From NCBI GenBank assembly GCA_036380925.1, contig DASVDW010000135.1:1-13045 (forward strand): a stretch of DNA of 13,045 nucleotides, in the 5' to 3' direction. The translations under genes and the position numbers were made by a program. The DNA comes from JAICLV01 sp036380925. Its GTDB lineage: Bacteria; Actinomycetota; Actinomycetes; Acidothermales; Acidothermaceae. Below, in pieces: positions 1 to 9,820 of the stretch (its first letter is position 1; every line of letters starts with the position of its first letter). Below the pieces are notes generated by a model. The model saw nothing but the letters and a program-made list of their open reading frames with translations. It did no database searches and was not told the DNA's origin.

Positions 1-10
1 CCCCCCCCCC
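1..10. other. Terminal poly-C run, probable sequencing or assembly artefact
   Basis: The first ten bases are all C, and the last thirteen bases of the window are all G. Poly-G at the 3' end of reads is a known artefact of two-colour sequencing chemistry, and its reverse complement gives poly-C at a contig's left end. The neighbouring bases, about 11-20, are also C-rich and may be affected. The partial gene that reads into this end translates to a glycine run here, which should not be taken as real protein. Confidence 0.7.
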
Positions 11-493
11 ACCGCCGCCCACCACCAGATTGACCAGCCCGAACGACGCGGCCTCCGCGGCGGGTAGCCGCCGCCCGGTCAGACAGAGCTCGAGCGCGCG
101 GACCCGGCCCACCGCGGCGCCCAACGAGGCGACCACGCCGAAAAGCTCCGGCGAGGAGAACACCAGCTCGGCGCCTTCCGCGGCAAGCAGCAGGTCGCAG
201 CCGAGCGCGATCGCGAGCCCGGCGCCGCCGCACGGTCCCTCGACGACGGCGACGAAGACCGTGTCGGGAGAACTGAGCCGCTCGATCACCCGCCCCCGAG
301 CGGCGACCTCGCGAGGAGCGCCGCCGGCCGTGCCGTGGCTGCCGGCCGGCTGAGCCGCTCCGGCCCGCACGACGACCACCCGCGTCTGGCCAGCGAGCGC
401 CCGAAGTCGCTCGTCCAGCGCGGCCCAGCCGCCATCGGGCGGCAGGTCGACCCACGCGACCGCCGGATCCAAGGGGACGCGTTCGCTCGGCAC
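1..493 (-). CDS. Enoyl-CoA hydratase/isomerase (crotonase) family protein, divergent, 3'-truncated
   Basis: The gene runs off the left edge, leaving about 164 codons, the last few inside the suspect C run. The start is GTG at 493: a stop (TAG) lies four codons upstream in frame, and AGGG sits 7 nt before the GTG. The crotonase fold is visible from residue 85 on: VEGPCGGAGLAIALGCDLLLAAE, shown here only as a landmark, then FSSPEL and LELCLTGRRLPAAEAASFGL. SPEL matches the position of the first catalytic Glu of hydratases. The N-terminal half is unusual. The NRP..NA start motif and the usual G-x-F-x-x-G-A-D oxyanion motif are missing, and the stretch between SPEL and LTGRR is shorter than in classical hydratases. 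It may be a non-catalytic or altered-specificity paralogue. It follows the small HTH gene by 27 nt on the same strand, so the two are probably co-transcribed. An EchA12-type gene is near the same neighbours in M. tuberculosis, but this protein is not a close match to it. Confidence 0.72.
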   Translation of the reverse strand, partial: MPSERVPLDPAVAWVDLPPDGGWAALDERLRALAGQTRVVVVRAGAAQPAGSHGTAGGAPREVAARGRVIERLSSPDTVFVAVVEGPCGGAGLAIALGCDLLLAAEGAELVFSSPELFGVVASLGAAVGRVRALELCLTGRRLPAAEAASFGLVNLVVGGGGGG

Positions 494-501
494 GACGCGA
501 C

Positions 502-525
502 CCTAGCGACTGCCCGGTCGCTAGG
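502..525 (-). promoter_or_regulatory. Perfect 9-bp hairpin between the HTH stop and the hydratase ribosome-binding site
   Basis: CCTAGCGAC (502-510) and GTCGCTAGG (517-525) are perfect inverted copies separated by the six bases TGCCCG. Read on the minus strand, the first arm contains the TAG stop of the HTH gene. The second arm ends in the AGG of the hydratase gene's Shine-Dalgarno sequence. No T-run follows, so a classical intrinsic terminator is unlikely. A stem that limits hydratase translation, or marks an mRNA end, fits better. Confidence 0.6.
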
Positions 526-784
526 CCTCCGGCTGGCCAGCTGGCTCCACAGGTTGCGGCGGCTGCTGCTGCTGTCTGGCGCGACCACGCGTGGCCCCAC
601 CTCGTCCGCGAAGGGTCGCCCCCGATTCGGTGAGGATGCGGTGCACGAAGCCGTACGACCGCCCGGTGGAGTCCGCCAGGGTGCGAATGCTCGCGCCGCT
701 GTCGTATCTCCTGCGCAGTTCGGCGGCGAGCCGGTCGCGCTCGCCCCCGGTGACGCGGCTGCCCTTCTTGAGAGTTTCGGCCAC
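521..784 (-). CDS. Small helix-turn-helix DNA-binding protein (Rv1473A-like)
   Basis: This 87-residue basic protein starts at GTG 784, with AAGGGAG five to six bases upstream. Residues 1-65 form the conserved actinobacterial core: KKGSRVTGGER near the N terminus, a predicted recognition region SGASIRTLADSTGRSYGFVH at about 30-49, then ATLRGRGGATRG. This resembles HTH proteins of the Hin/resolvase helix type and the mycobacterial Rv1473A family, which sits beside the ABC-F gene Rv1473. The target is not known; an obvious guess is regulation of nearby genes. The last 20 or so residues (RQQQQPPQPVEPAGQPEA) form a Gln/Pro-rich low-complexity tail encoded by a CAG repeat. The core family usually ends shortly after the GGATRG segment, so this tail looks like a lineage-specific addition. 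The gene is divergent from the MFS gene and lies 27 nt upstream of the hydratase-like gene. Confidence 0.8.
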   Translation of the reverse strand: MAETLKKGSRVTGGERDRLAAELRRRYDSGASIRTLADSTGRSYGFVHRILTESGATLRGRGGATRGRARQQQQPPQPVEPAGQPEA

Positions 785-833
785 GGTGTCTCCCTTTCTT
801 GCTCGACTGTCGGGAGTCCTACAAACCCATGAT

Positions 834-845
834 CACTCATGAGTG
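834..845. promoter_or_regulatory. 12-bp perfect palindrome in the HTH/MFS divergent region, candidate operator
   Basis: CACTCATGAGTG is its own reverse complement. It lies 50 bp upstream of the HTH start and 139 bp upstream of the favoured MFS start. A TGATCAC motif (830-836) overlaps its left edge and a TGATCA follows at 889-894. A palindrome of this size between a DNA-binding protein gene and a divergent exporter gene is a natural place for an operator. I see no clear -10/-35 pair in either direction, so this remains a candidate. Confidence 0.4.
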
Positions 846-983
846 CCCAGTCGGCCAGCCACCCACCCGATCACGGCACAAGGTGAGGTGATCATGTCCG
901 CCCGGTTATGCCACCACCGGCCCCACGTGAGCACCCGATACCGTTCTGGATTCGAGATGCGCAGGTCTGGGAGGGTGGCGCGG

Positions 984-2252
984 ATGCCGCGGCTGGCCCG
1001 GTTGGTGCGCGCGGCGGCGTCGGACATCACCCCGCTTCGCGAGTCGGCTGCCTTCCGACGGCTGTTCGTCGGCCAGGCCGTGTCGCTGGTCGGAGCGCAG
1101 GTCACCCAGGTCGCCGTCCCGCTGCAGGTTTACGCGATCACCAAGTCGTCCCTCGACGTCGGCCTGATCAGCCTCGCCTCTTTTTTCCCGCTGCTGGTGT
1201 TCGGGCTGTACGGCGGCGCGATCGCGGACGCGGTCGACCGCCGCAAGCTGCTGGTTTTGACATCCACCGCGACCATGGTGTTGAGCGTCGTGCTGCTGGC
1301 CCAAGCCGTCGCGCACCTCAACCAGGTGTGGCTGCTGTACGTGTGCGTCGTCGTTCAGTCGGGATTCGCCGCCGTCGGGACTCCGACACGTGGCGCCATC
1401 GTCCCTTTCTTAGTTGGCCGCCACCGGCTGGCCGCGGCCAACACGTTGATATTCGGCAGCTTCCAGCTGGCCATCATCCTCGGGCCACTCATCGCCGGCG
1501 TCACGGTCAGCGCAGGCGGCTTCGGCGCCGCATACGCGGTCGATGTCGCGACGTTCGTCGCCGCGTTCTACGCGGCGGTCCGGTTGCCGCCGATGCCGGC
1601 GGACGGCGCCGCGCGGACCGCGTCGCTCGCGGCCGTCGTCGAGGGGTTGCGCTTCTTGTCGGTTCGGCCGGTGCTGCTGATGACGTTTCTCGTCGACATC
1701 AACGCGATGCTGTTCAGCTCACCGCGTGCGCTGTTTCCGGCGCTCGCGACCGGACACTACGGCGGCGGCGCGCACACCGCGGGTCTGCTCTACGCGGCGC
1801 CCGGCGTCGGGGCGATACTCGCCACCGTCGTCGGGGGCCTGATCTCACGGGTGAACCGGCAGGGCGTCGGCATCACCGTGTCGATCGCTGTGTGGGCGGT
1901 GGCGATCACCGCATTCGGCTGGAGTTCCTCGCTGTGGTTCGGACTGCTCATGCTGGCGGTGGCGGGCGCCGCCGACACGGTCAGCGCCGTCTACCGCTCG
2001 ACCATGCTGCAGATAGCGACGCCGAACTCCATGCAGGGCCGACTGCAAGGCGTCTACTCGGTGGTGGTCACCGGCGGCACCAGGCTGGGTGACGTGCGCG
2101 CGGGCGCGGTTGGCTCCGCGGTCTCACCGCAGCTCGCGGTGGCGACGGGTGGCATCGCGTGCCTCGTCGGGTTGGCGATACTGGTCGCCGTGGCGCCCGC
2201 CTTCTGGCGTTACGACGCTCGTCGCGTCGTCCCGCCGGAACCCGCGATGGCG

Positions 2253-2270
<18 letters not shown>
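984..2270 (+). CDS. MFS transporter, EntS/MFS_3-like exporter
   Basis: An integral membrane protein of 428 residues from the chosen start, with hydrophobic segments along its whole length consistent with 12 helices. Near the N terminus it has ITPLRESAAFRRLFVGQ followed by a first helix. The loop 2-3 MFS motif A is seen as GGAIADAVDRRK. The C-terminal part has GRLQGVYSVVVTGGTRLGD, typical of actinobacterial proteins annotated as EntS-like exporters. The substrate cannot be told from sequence; siderophores or drugs are exported by relatives. ATG 984 was chosen because GGGAGGG lies 8 nt upstream and the protein then starts like its family. ATG 894 (SD GAGG, 458 aa) and GTG 843 (475 aa) are in-frame alternatives. 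The gene carries a TTA leucine codon (1410-1412) and four ATA codons, unlike the suf genes, which hints at acquisition by transfer. Its 3' end overlaps the convergent ABC-F gene by 18 bp. Confidence 0.85.
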
Positions 2271-3851
<1,581 letters not shown>

Positions 3852-3887
3852 AGCACAGCCTTTCGGTCGTCTCCGAGTTGATCACGT

Positions 3888-3947
3888 TCAGGGGGCTAGC
3901 GCGTCCGAGGACAGGCCCGCAGAGGCGCCTTCGGACGTGCTGATCAC
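3888..3947 (-). CDS. Possible 19-codon leader ORF upstream of the ABC-F gene
   Basis: Within the gap between sufT and the ABC-F gene, GTG at 3947 opens a short frame that reads MISTSEGASAGLSSDALAP and stops at TGA 3890-3888, 36 nt before the ABC-F start. It spans the hairpin described in the same gap. Many ABC-F resistance genes are controlled by leader peptides on which drug-stalled ribosomes change RNA folding. Against it, there is no clear Shine-Dalgarno sequence before this GTG and I found no convincing promoter. It is offered only as a candidate. Confidence 0.2.
   Translation of the reverse strand: MISTSEGASAGLSSDALAP
3898..3941 (-). terminator. Imperfect hairpin after the suf operon (terminator or ABC-F leader structure)
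   Basis: CGTCCGA (3902-3908) pairs perfectly with TCGGACG (3931-3937). On the minus-strand RNA the stem extends outward by three more pairs after one mismatch, and inward by two pairs with one bulged base. The loop contains the palindrome AGGCGCCT (3923-3930). It starts about 46 nt past the sufT stop, a sensible place for the operon end. There is no T-run downstream, so it would be a non-canonical actinobacterial terminator or an attenuator for the ABC-F gene. Confidence 0.4.
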
Positions 3948-3986
3948 GTTAATGTCATCAACTTGGGGAACGGCGGGGTGGCGCGG

Positions 3987-4298
3987 TCAGACGTTGAAGC
4001 CGATGGCGCGCAGTTGCTCGCGGCCGTCGTCGGTGATCTTGTCTGGGCCCCACGGTGGCATCCACACCCAGTTGATGCGGAAATCCTTCACCAGGCCGTC
4101 GAGCGCACTGCGCGTTTGATCCTCGATGACGTCCTGCAACGGGCAGGCCGCCGACGTGAGCGTCATGTCGATGACGGCGGTGTCGTCGTCGTCCATGACG
4201 AGGTTGTAGATGAGGCCGAGGTCGACGACGTTGATGCCCAGCTCAGGGTCGACCACGTCGTACAGCGCTTCCTTGACGTCCTCGACGGTGGTGGTCAT
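3987..4298 (-). CDS. sufT: SufT, MIP18/DUF59-family Fe-S cluster assembly factor
   Basis: A 103-residue cytosolic protein of the MIP18 family, the last gene of the suf operon. It shows the family's DPELGINVVDLGLIY segment (17-31), the TSAACPL motif with its conserved cysteine at 52, and a WMPPWGPDKI segment near the C terminus. Members help mature or deliver Fe-S clusters to target proteins; the conserved Cys is the functional residue in relatives. ATG 4298 was chosen because it overlaps the sufU stop as ATGA and has GGAGGG about 9 nt upstream inside the end of sufU. The longer frame to 4406 reads a meaningless basic stretch over sufU. Translation is probably coupled to sufU. Confidence 0.92.
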   Translation of the reverse strand: MTTTVEDVKEALYDVVDPELGINVVDLGLIYNLVMDDDDTAVIDMTLTSAACPLQDVIEDQTRSALDGLVKDFRINWVWMPPWGPDKITDDGREQLRAIGFNV

Positions 4299-4783
4299 TG
4301 CGATGTTCCCTCCGGGATCGGGGCGCCGTTGGACGACGCCGCGGGCCGCGCGCCGAGCGCCTGCGCAGTCGCGTCTTTCCACGCCATCCACGACAGCAGC
4401 GCGCACTTCACACGTGCCGGATACTTCGACACGCCCGCAAACGCGACCGCGTCTTCCAGCACATCCTCGTCGGGCGTCGAGGAGCCTTTGCTTTGCATCA
4501 GCGCGAGAAACTCAACGTGCGCCTCGAGCCCGTGCTTGACGTCGCGCCCGATGACCAGGTCGGCCAACACCGACGCGCTGGCCTGCGAGATCGAGCAGCC
4601 CGCGCTGTCGTAGCTCACGTCGACAACCTTGTCGCCCTCGAGCTTGACCCGCAGGGTGATCTCGTCGCCGCACGTGGGGTTGACGTGGTGCACCTCGGCG
4701 TCGAACGGCTCCCGAAGCCCTTTGTGATGCGGGTTTCGGTAGTGATCCAGGATGATCTCCTGGTACATCGACTCTAGCTGCAT
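4295..4783 (-). CDS. sufU: SufU, zinc-dependent sulfurtransferase partner of SufS
   Basis: A 162-residue SufU/IscU-like protein. The zinc and sulfur-transfer residues are all present: C38 and D40 in PTCGD, C63 in GCSIS, and C127 in KCALL. The SufU-type insertion between C63 and C127 is present (about residues 80-110), which separates it from IscU scaffolds. In Gram-positive SUF systems this protein takes the persulfide from the SufS cysteine by swapping a zinc ligand, so it is a sulfur carrier and not the scaffold. No SufE gene is present in the window, consistent with SufU filling that role. The ATG overlaps the sufS stop by one base (TGATG), so coupling is likely. The last 20 or so residues are a poorly conserved tail. 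Confidence 0.94.
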   Translation of the reverse strand: MQLESMYQEIILDHYRNPHHKGLREPFDAEVHHVNPTCGDEITLRVKLEGDKVVDVSYDSAGCSISQASASVLADLVIGRDVKHGLEAHVEFLALMQSKGSSTPDEDVLEDAVAFAGVSKYPARVKCALLSWMAWKDATAQALGARPAASSNGAPIPEGTSQ

Positions 4784-6048
4784 CAGCCGAAGAACTTTCT
4801 CGCTTGCTCGAGGCCCTCGATCAGCGCGTCGATCTCGGCCGGGGTCGTGTACAGGTAGGACGACGCGCGCGTCGACGCGCTGACGCCGAAGCGCCGGTGG
4901 ACCGGCCGCCCGCAGTGGTGGCCCGCGCGCACCGCCACGCCGACCGAGTCGAGCACCTGCGCCACATCGTGCGGGTGCACGCCGTCGAGGGCGAAGGAGA
5001 TGGCGCCCCCTCGGTCGACCGCCTCGACGGGCCCGAGGACGCGAAGGCCGTCGACCCCGCTCAGGCGGGCCAGCGCATAAGCGGTGATGGCCTGCTCGTG
5101 GTTCGCGATCGCCTCCATGCCGACACCGGTCAGATAGTCGACCGCCGCGCCGAGCGCGACCGCCTCCGCGATCGGCGGCGTGCCTGCCTCGTACTTGTGC
5201 GGCACCGCGGCGTAGCTGGACTTCTCCATCGTGACGGTCTCGATCATCTCACCGCCGCCGAGGAACGGGGGCAGCTCGTCAAGCAGCGCGCGGCGGCCCC
5301 ACAGCACGCCGATTCCGGTGGGACCGCACATCTTGTGGCCGGTGAACGCGTAGAAGTCGACGCCCAGCGCCGCGACGTCGACCGGCATGTGCGGGGCCGC
5401 CTGCGAGCCGTCGACGACGACGAGCGCGCCGACCGCGTGCGCTCGGGCGGCGAGTTCGGCGACCGGGTTGACGGTGCCGAGGATGTTGGAGACGTGCACG
5501 ACAGACAGCACCTTGGTGCGCTCGTTGACGAGCTCGCCGATGTTCGACAGGTCGAGCCGTCCGTCCTCGGTGACGCCGAACCACCGCAGGGTGGCGCCGG
5601 TGCGCTCGCACAGCAGCTGCCACGGAACGATGTTGGAGTGGTGCTCCATCTCGGTGATGACCACTTCGTCGCCTGGTTTGAGACCGCGCGGGCCCCAGCC
5701 CAGCACGTTCGCGACCAGGTTGAGCGCCTCCGACGAGTTCTTCGTGAACACCACCTCTGACGCGTCAGGCGCGCCGATGAACTCGGCGACCTTCAGCCGC
5801 GCGTCCTCGTAGGCCTCGGTCGCCTCCTCGCCAAGCGCGTGCGTCGCCCGGTGGATGTTGGAGTTGTGCCGCTCGTAGAACTCCGCGAGCGCGTCAAGCA
5901 CGGCCCGTGGCTTCTGCGACGTGTTCGCGCTGTCGAGGTAGACCAGCGGGCGCGCGTCACGGACCGTGCGGTCAAGGATCGGGAAATCCTTGCGCACGGC
6001 CTCAACGTCGAAAACGCCGAAGACGTCGCGAAGCTCGGCCTCGGTCAT
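4783..6048 (-). CDS. sufS: SufS, group II cysteine desulfurase
   Basis: A 421-residue PLP enzyme that removes sulfur from cysteine, giving alanine and an enzyme-bound persulfide. The PLP lysine is K239 in FTGHKMCGPTG. Other cofactor residues are H137 in EMEHHSN, and D213 and Q216 in VVDGSQA. The catalytic cysteine is C379 in RAGHHCGRP, in the short-loop arrangement of group II (SufS/CsdA) enzymes. N-terminal LVYLDSANTSQKP and HNSNIHRATHALG are family landmarks. The length is normal. ATG 6048 is preceded by GGAGAGG and a purine-rich AGGGG. It begins 30 nt after the sufC stop and overlaps sufU by one base. SufS depends on SufU for full turnover in this type of system. Confidence 0.96.
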   Translation of the reverse strand: MTEAELRDVFGVFDVEAVRKDFPILDRTVRDARPLVYLDSANTSQKPRAVLDALAEFYERHNSNIHRATHALGEEATEAYEDARLKVAEFIGAPDASEVVFTKNSSEALNLVANVLGWGPRGLKPGDEVVITEMEHHSNIVPWQLLCERTGATLRWFGVTEDGRLDLSNIGELVNERTKVLSVVHVSNILGTVNPVAELAARAHAVGALVVVDGSQAAPHMPVDVAALGVDFYAFTGHKMCGPTGIGVLWGRRALLDELPPFLGGGEMIETVTMEKSSYAAVPHKYEAGTPPIAEAVALGAAVDYLTGVGMEAIANHEQAITAYALARLSGVDGLRVLGPVEAVDRGGAISFALDGVHPHDVAQVLDSVGVAVRAGHHCGRPVHRRFGVSASTRASSYLYTTPAEIDALIEGLEQARKFFG

Positions 6049-6078
6049 GCCCCTACCTCTCCACCGCGCTCGCGGTAC

Positions 6079-6843
6079 CTACGCGGCGCCCTTGGCGTAA
6101 CGCTCGTATCCCTCGGCCTCGAGCCGCTCGGCGAGCTCGGGTCCGCCTTCCTCGACGACGCGGCCGTCGACGAACACGTGCACGAAGTCCGGCTGGATGT
6201 ACCGCAGGATGCGGGTGTAGTGCGTGATGAGCAGCACGCCGCGATCGACCTGCCCGCGGAACCGGTTGACGCCTTCCGAGACGATGCGCAAGGCGTCGAC
6301 GTCGAGCCCGGAGTCGGTCTCGTCGAGCACCGCGAACTTCGGATTGAGCAGCTCCAGCTGCAAAATCTCGTGCCGCTTCTTCTCGCCGCCGGAGAACCCC
6401 TCGTTGAGGCTGCGCTCGGCGAACGCGGGGTCGATCTGCAACTGCCCCATCGCCGTGTTGACCTCCTTGACCCAGGTGCGCACCTTGGGCGCCTCACCGC
6501 GAACCGCCGTCGCAGCGGTGCGCAGGAAGTTCGACACCGAGACACCCGGCACCTCGACCGGGTACTGCATGGCCAGGAAGAGGCCCGCCCGCGCCCGCTC
6601 GTCGACCGTCATCGACAGCACGTCTTGACCGTCGAGCAGCACGCTGCCGTGGGTGACGGTGTATTTGGGGTGACCCGCGATCGAGTACGCGAGCGTCGAC
6701 TTGCCCGAGCCGTTCGGGCCCATGATGGCGTGCGTCTCGCCCGCCTTCACCGTGAGGTCGACTCCTCGCAGGATCTCCCGCGGCTCCTCGCCGGCGGCGG
6801 CGTTGACCACCACGTGCAGGTCACGAATCTCTAGCGCGCTCAT
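6079..6843 (-). CDS. sufC: SufC, ATPase of the SufBCD Fe-S scaffold
   Basis: A 254-residue ABC-type ATPase that drives conformational change in the SufB-SufD scaffold; it is cytosolic and not a transporter. Motifs are complete: Walker A GPNGSGKS (42-49), the Q-loop at AMQYPVEVPG (91-100), signature FSGGEKKR (150-157), Walker B FAVLDETDSGLD (170-181) and switch H208 in LITHYTRIL. The FSGGEKKR signature and the DETDSGLD form of Walker B are characteristic of SufC. The ATG overlaps the stop of the Rieske gene as ATGA. Normal length and no oddities. Confidence 0.97.
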   Translation of the reverse strand: MSALEIRDLHVVVNAAAGEEPREILRGVDLTVKAGETHAIMGPNGSGKSTLAYSIAGHPKYTVTHGSVLLDGQDVLSMTVDERARAGLFLAMQYPVEVPGVSVSNFLRTAATAVRGEAPKVRTWVKEVNTAMGQLQIDPAFAERSLNEGFSGGEKKRHEILQLELLNPKFAVLDETDSGLDVDALRIVSEGVNRFRGQVDRGVLLITHYTRILRYIQPDFVHVFVDGRVVEEGGPELAERLEAEGYERYAKGAA

Positions 6844-7193
6844 CGGGCGTTGGACTCCAATTCGGTAGCGACCGGTTTTGGCGCGGCGCTTAGGTAAACG
6901 CCGTCCGCCTGGATTTTGATGTCATACACGTCGACCGCCTGTTTCGCCGGCAGGCAAAGCGCTTCGCCGGTGCGGACGTCGAACCGCGACCCATGCAGCC
7001 AGCACTCGACGGTGTGGCCGTCGACCTCGCCGTCGGCGAGTGACACCTCGTCGTGAGTGCAGGTGTCGTCGATCGCGTGGTACTCGCCTTCGGTCGCGAC
7101 GATGGCGACCGGCAGCCCGTCGAGATCGACGCGGCGCACCGACCCCTGGGCCGGCAGCTCCGATGCCTGGCACACCTTGACGTACGCGGTCAC
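6840..7193 (-). CDS. Rieske [2Fe-2S] ferredoxin encoded within the suf operon
   Basis: A 117-residue soluble protein with one Rieske domain and no membrane anchor. The cluster ligands are C45 and H47 (CTH) and C64 and H67 (CWLHG), the C-x-H / C-x2-H pattern of ferredoxin components of ring-hydroxylating dioxygenases. It has no oxygenase partners here. Its position between sufD and sufC, with a GTGA overlap to sufD and an ATGA overlap to sufC, ties it to Fe-S assembly. An electron donor role during cluster building is the natural inference but is not shown by sequence. Such an embedded gene occurs in several actinomycete suf operons and is absent from the M. tuberculosis operon as I recall it. 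GTG 7193 is the start; the Shine-Dalgarno would be inside the end of sufD. Confidence 0.92.
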   Translation of the reverse strand: MTAYVKVCQASELPAQGSVRRVDLDGLPVAIVATEGEYHAIDDTCTHDEVSLADGEVDGHTVECWLHGSRFDVRTGEALCLPAKQAVDVYDIKIQADGVYLSAAPKPVATELESNAR

Positions 7194-8380
7194 GCGACTG
7201 TTCTCTCTAGCTCGCGGTCAACGGTGGCGAGGAGCCGCTCGACGATCTCCGGCACCGCGATCCGCTCGATGACGTCGGCGAAGAAGCCGCGCACGATCAG
7301 CCGCCGCGCCTGGTCGGCCGGAATTCCTCGTGCTTGCAGGTAGAACACTTGCTCGTCGTCGAAGCGGCCAGTCGCGCTGGCGTGCCCGGCGCCGACGACC
7401 TCGCCGGTCAGGATCTCGAGGTTGGGCACCGAGTCGGCGCGCGCGCCGTCGGTCAAGAGCAGGTTGCGGTTGACCTCGTAGGTGTCGGTGTTGACCGCCT
7501 CGGCGTGGATGATGACGTCGCCGGTCCACACGCTGCGGGCCCCCTCGCCCTGCAGGGCCCCACGGTAGTTGACCCGGCTCTTGCAGTGGGGCGCGGTGTG
7601 GTCGACGAGCAACCGGTTGTCGATGTGCTGGCCGGCGTCGGAGAAGAACAACCCCAGCATCTCGGCGTCGCCGCCGGGGCCGGCGAACTTCACCAGCGGC
7701 GTGAGCCGCACCGCGTCGCCGCCGAAGCTCACGTTGATGTGCCGCAGCTTCGCGTCGCGCCCGACCAGCGACGTGCTCGCGCCGACGTGCACGGTGTCGT
7801 CGTCCCAGTCTTGAATCGTGACGACCGTGAGCGAGGCGCCGTCGCCGACCCGAATCTCGACGTTGTCGGCGTACGTCGCGCTGCCGACGTGGTCGAGGAC
7901 GACGGTGCCCTGCGCGTGCGGCTTCGCCTCGATGACGATGTGCCCGTAGGCGACACCGCCGGACCCCTTGCCGGACAAGGTGATCGGCTCGGTCTCGCCG
8001 TCAATTGTGACGACGATCGCCCGCCGCGCCTTCTGCCGCGCGAGCGCCGACACTCGGTCGAACGGCGTGTGCACGGTGTCGACGCGCGGGTCGTCCAGCG
8101 ACACGAGTTCGACCGGAGCGCCGCTCGGCCAGCTGTACTCGACGTCACCGTCGGGCTCAGGACCGGCGAACAGCGCGCGCAGTCGGGGCAGCGCCGCGAA
8201 CCGCCAGAGTTCCTGCCGGCTGTTGGGCTCGGGGAATGCCTGCGGGTCAAAGGAAAACGTGCGCTCCAGGTGCTTGCCGCCCGCAACGCCGCGACCCGGC
8301 AGCTCGGGGTCGCCAGCCTCCGCGACCGCGCGATCGAACTCGCCGAGGTCTGACCTGTCTTGAAGACGAAGCTCCGTCAT
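7190..8380 (-). CDS. sufD: SufD, Fe-S cluster assembly scaffold subunit
   Basis: A 396-residue member of the SufB/SufD family that pairs with SufB and binds SufC. The N-terminal helical part includes LPGRGVAGGKHLER and SRQELWRFAALPRLRALF. The middle is a repetitive beta-helix. The C-terminal half has the family segments DHTAPHCKSRVNYRG, SVPNLEILTGEV, ASATGRFDDEQVFYLQARG and RRLIVRGFFADV, the last being the SufC-contact region. The ATG lies 3 nt after the sufB stop. The clearest ribosome-binding candidate is the AAGGGG in the sufB end about 14 nt away, so re-initiation from sufB is likely. Length is normal for actinobacteria. Confidence 0.95.
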   Translation of the reverse strand: MTELRLQDRSDLGEFDRAVAEAGDPELPGRGVAGGKHLERTFSFDPQAFPEPNSRQELWRFAALPRLRALFAGPEPDGDVEYSWPSGAPVELVSLDDPRVDTVHTPFDRVSALARQKARRAIVVTIDGETEPITLSGKGSGGVAYGHIVIEAKPHAQGTVVLDHVGSATYADNVEIRVGDGASLTVVTIQDWDDDTVHVGASTSLVGRDAKLRHINVSFGGDAVRLTPLVKFAGPGGDAEMLGLFFSDAGQHIDNRLLVDHTAPHCKSRVNYRGALQGEGARSVWTGDVIIHAEAVNTDTYEVNRNLLLTDGARADSVPNLEILTGEVVGAGHASATGRFDDEQVFYLQARGIPADQARRLIVRGFFADVIERIAVPEIVERLLATVDRELERTVA

Positions 8381-8383
8381 GGG

Positions 8384-9796
<1,413 letters not shown>

Positions 9797-9820
9797 GACG
9801 TGGCCTCCAAAGTGAGCATC

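Larger units (their letters stand above)
3879..3950. repeat. Two 10-bp direct repeats (TGATCACGTT) bracketing a hairpin
   Basis: TGATCACGTT occurs at 3879-3888 and again at 3941-3950, 62 bp apart. The match ends at exactly 10 bp on both sides. A third TGATCAC (3845-3851) covers the ABC-F start codon as part of the 8-bp palindrome GTGATCAC. The core TGATCA is itself palindromic, so these may be binding sites of one regulator. Exact repeats around an inverted repeat could also be the footprint of a small inserted element. Confidence 0.5.

Noticed and set aside
908..2092. A 394-codon open frame overlapping the MFS gene in another plus-strand frame
   Set aside because: It is almost entirely Arg/Gly/Ala/Pro, lacks any motif, and sits on a clear membrane transporter gene; a GC-driven shadow.
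3879..3950. Direct repeats around a hairpin as a miniature mobile element
   Set aside because: The inner part is only about 52 bp, the inverted repeat is imperfect and does not reach the direct repeats on the left side, and no second copy is visible. Regulatory sites are simpler, though a genome search could revive the idea.
4804..5760. A 318-codon open frame opposite sufS, and a similar one at 5839-6834 opposite sufS and sufC
   Set aside because: Both are antisense to well-supported enzymes and have the Arg/Asp/Val-rich composition of reverse frames, with no recognisable family.
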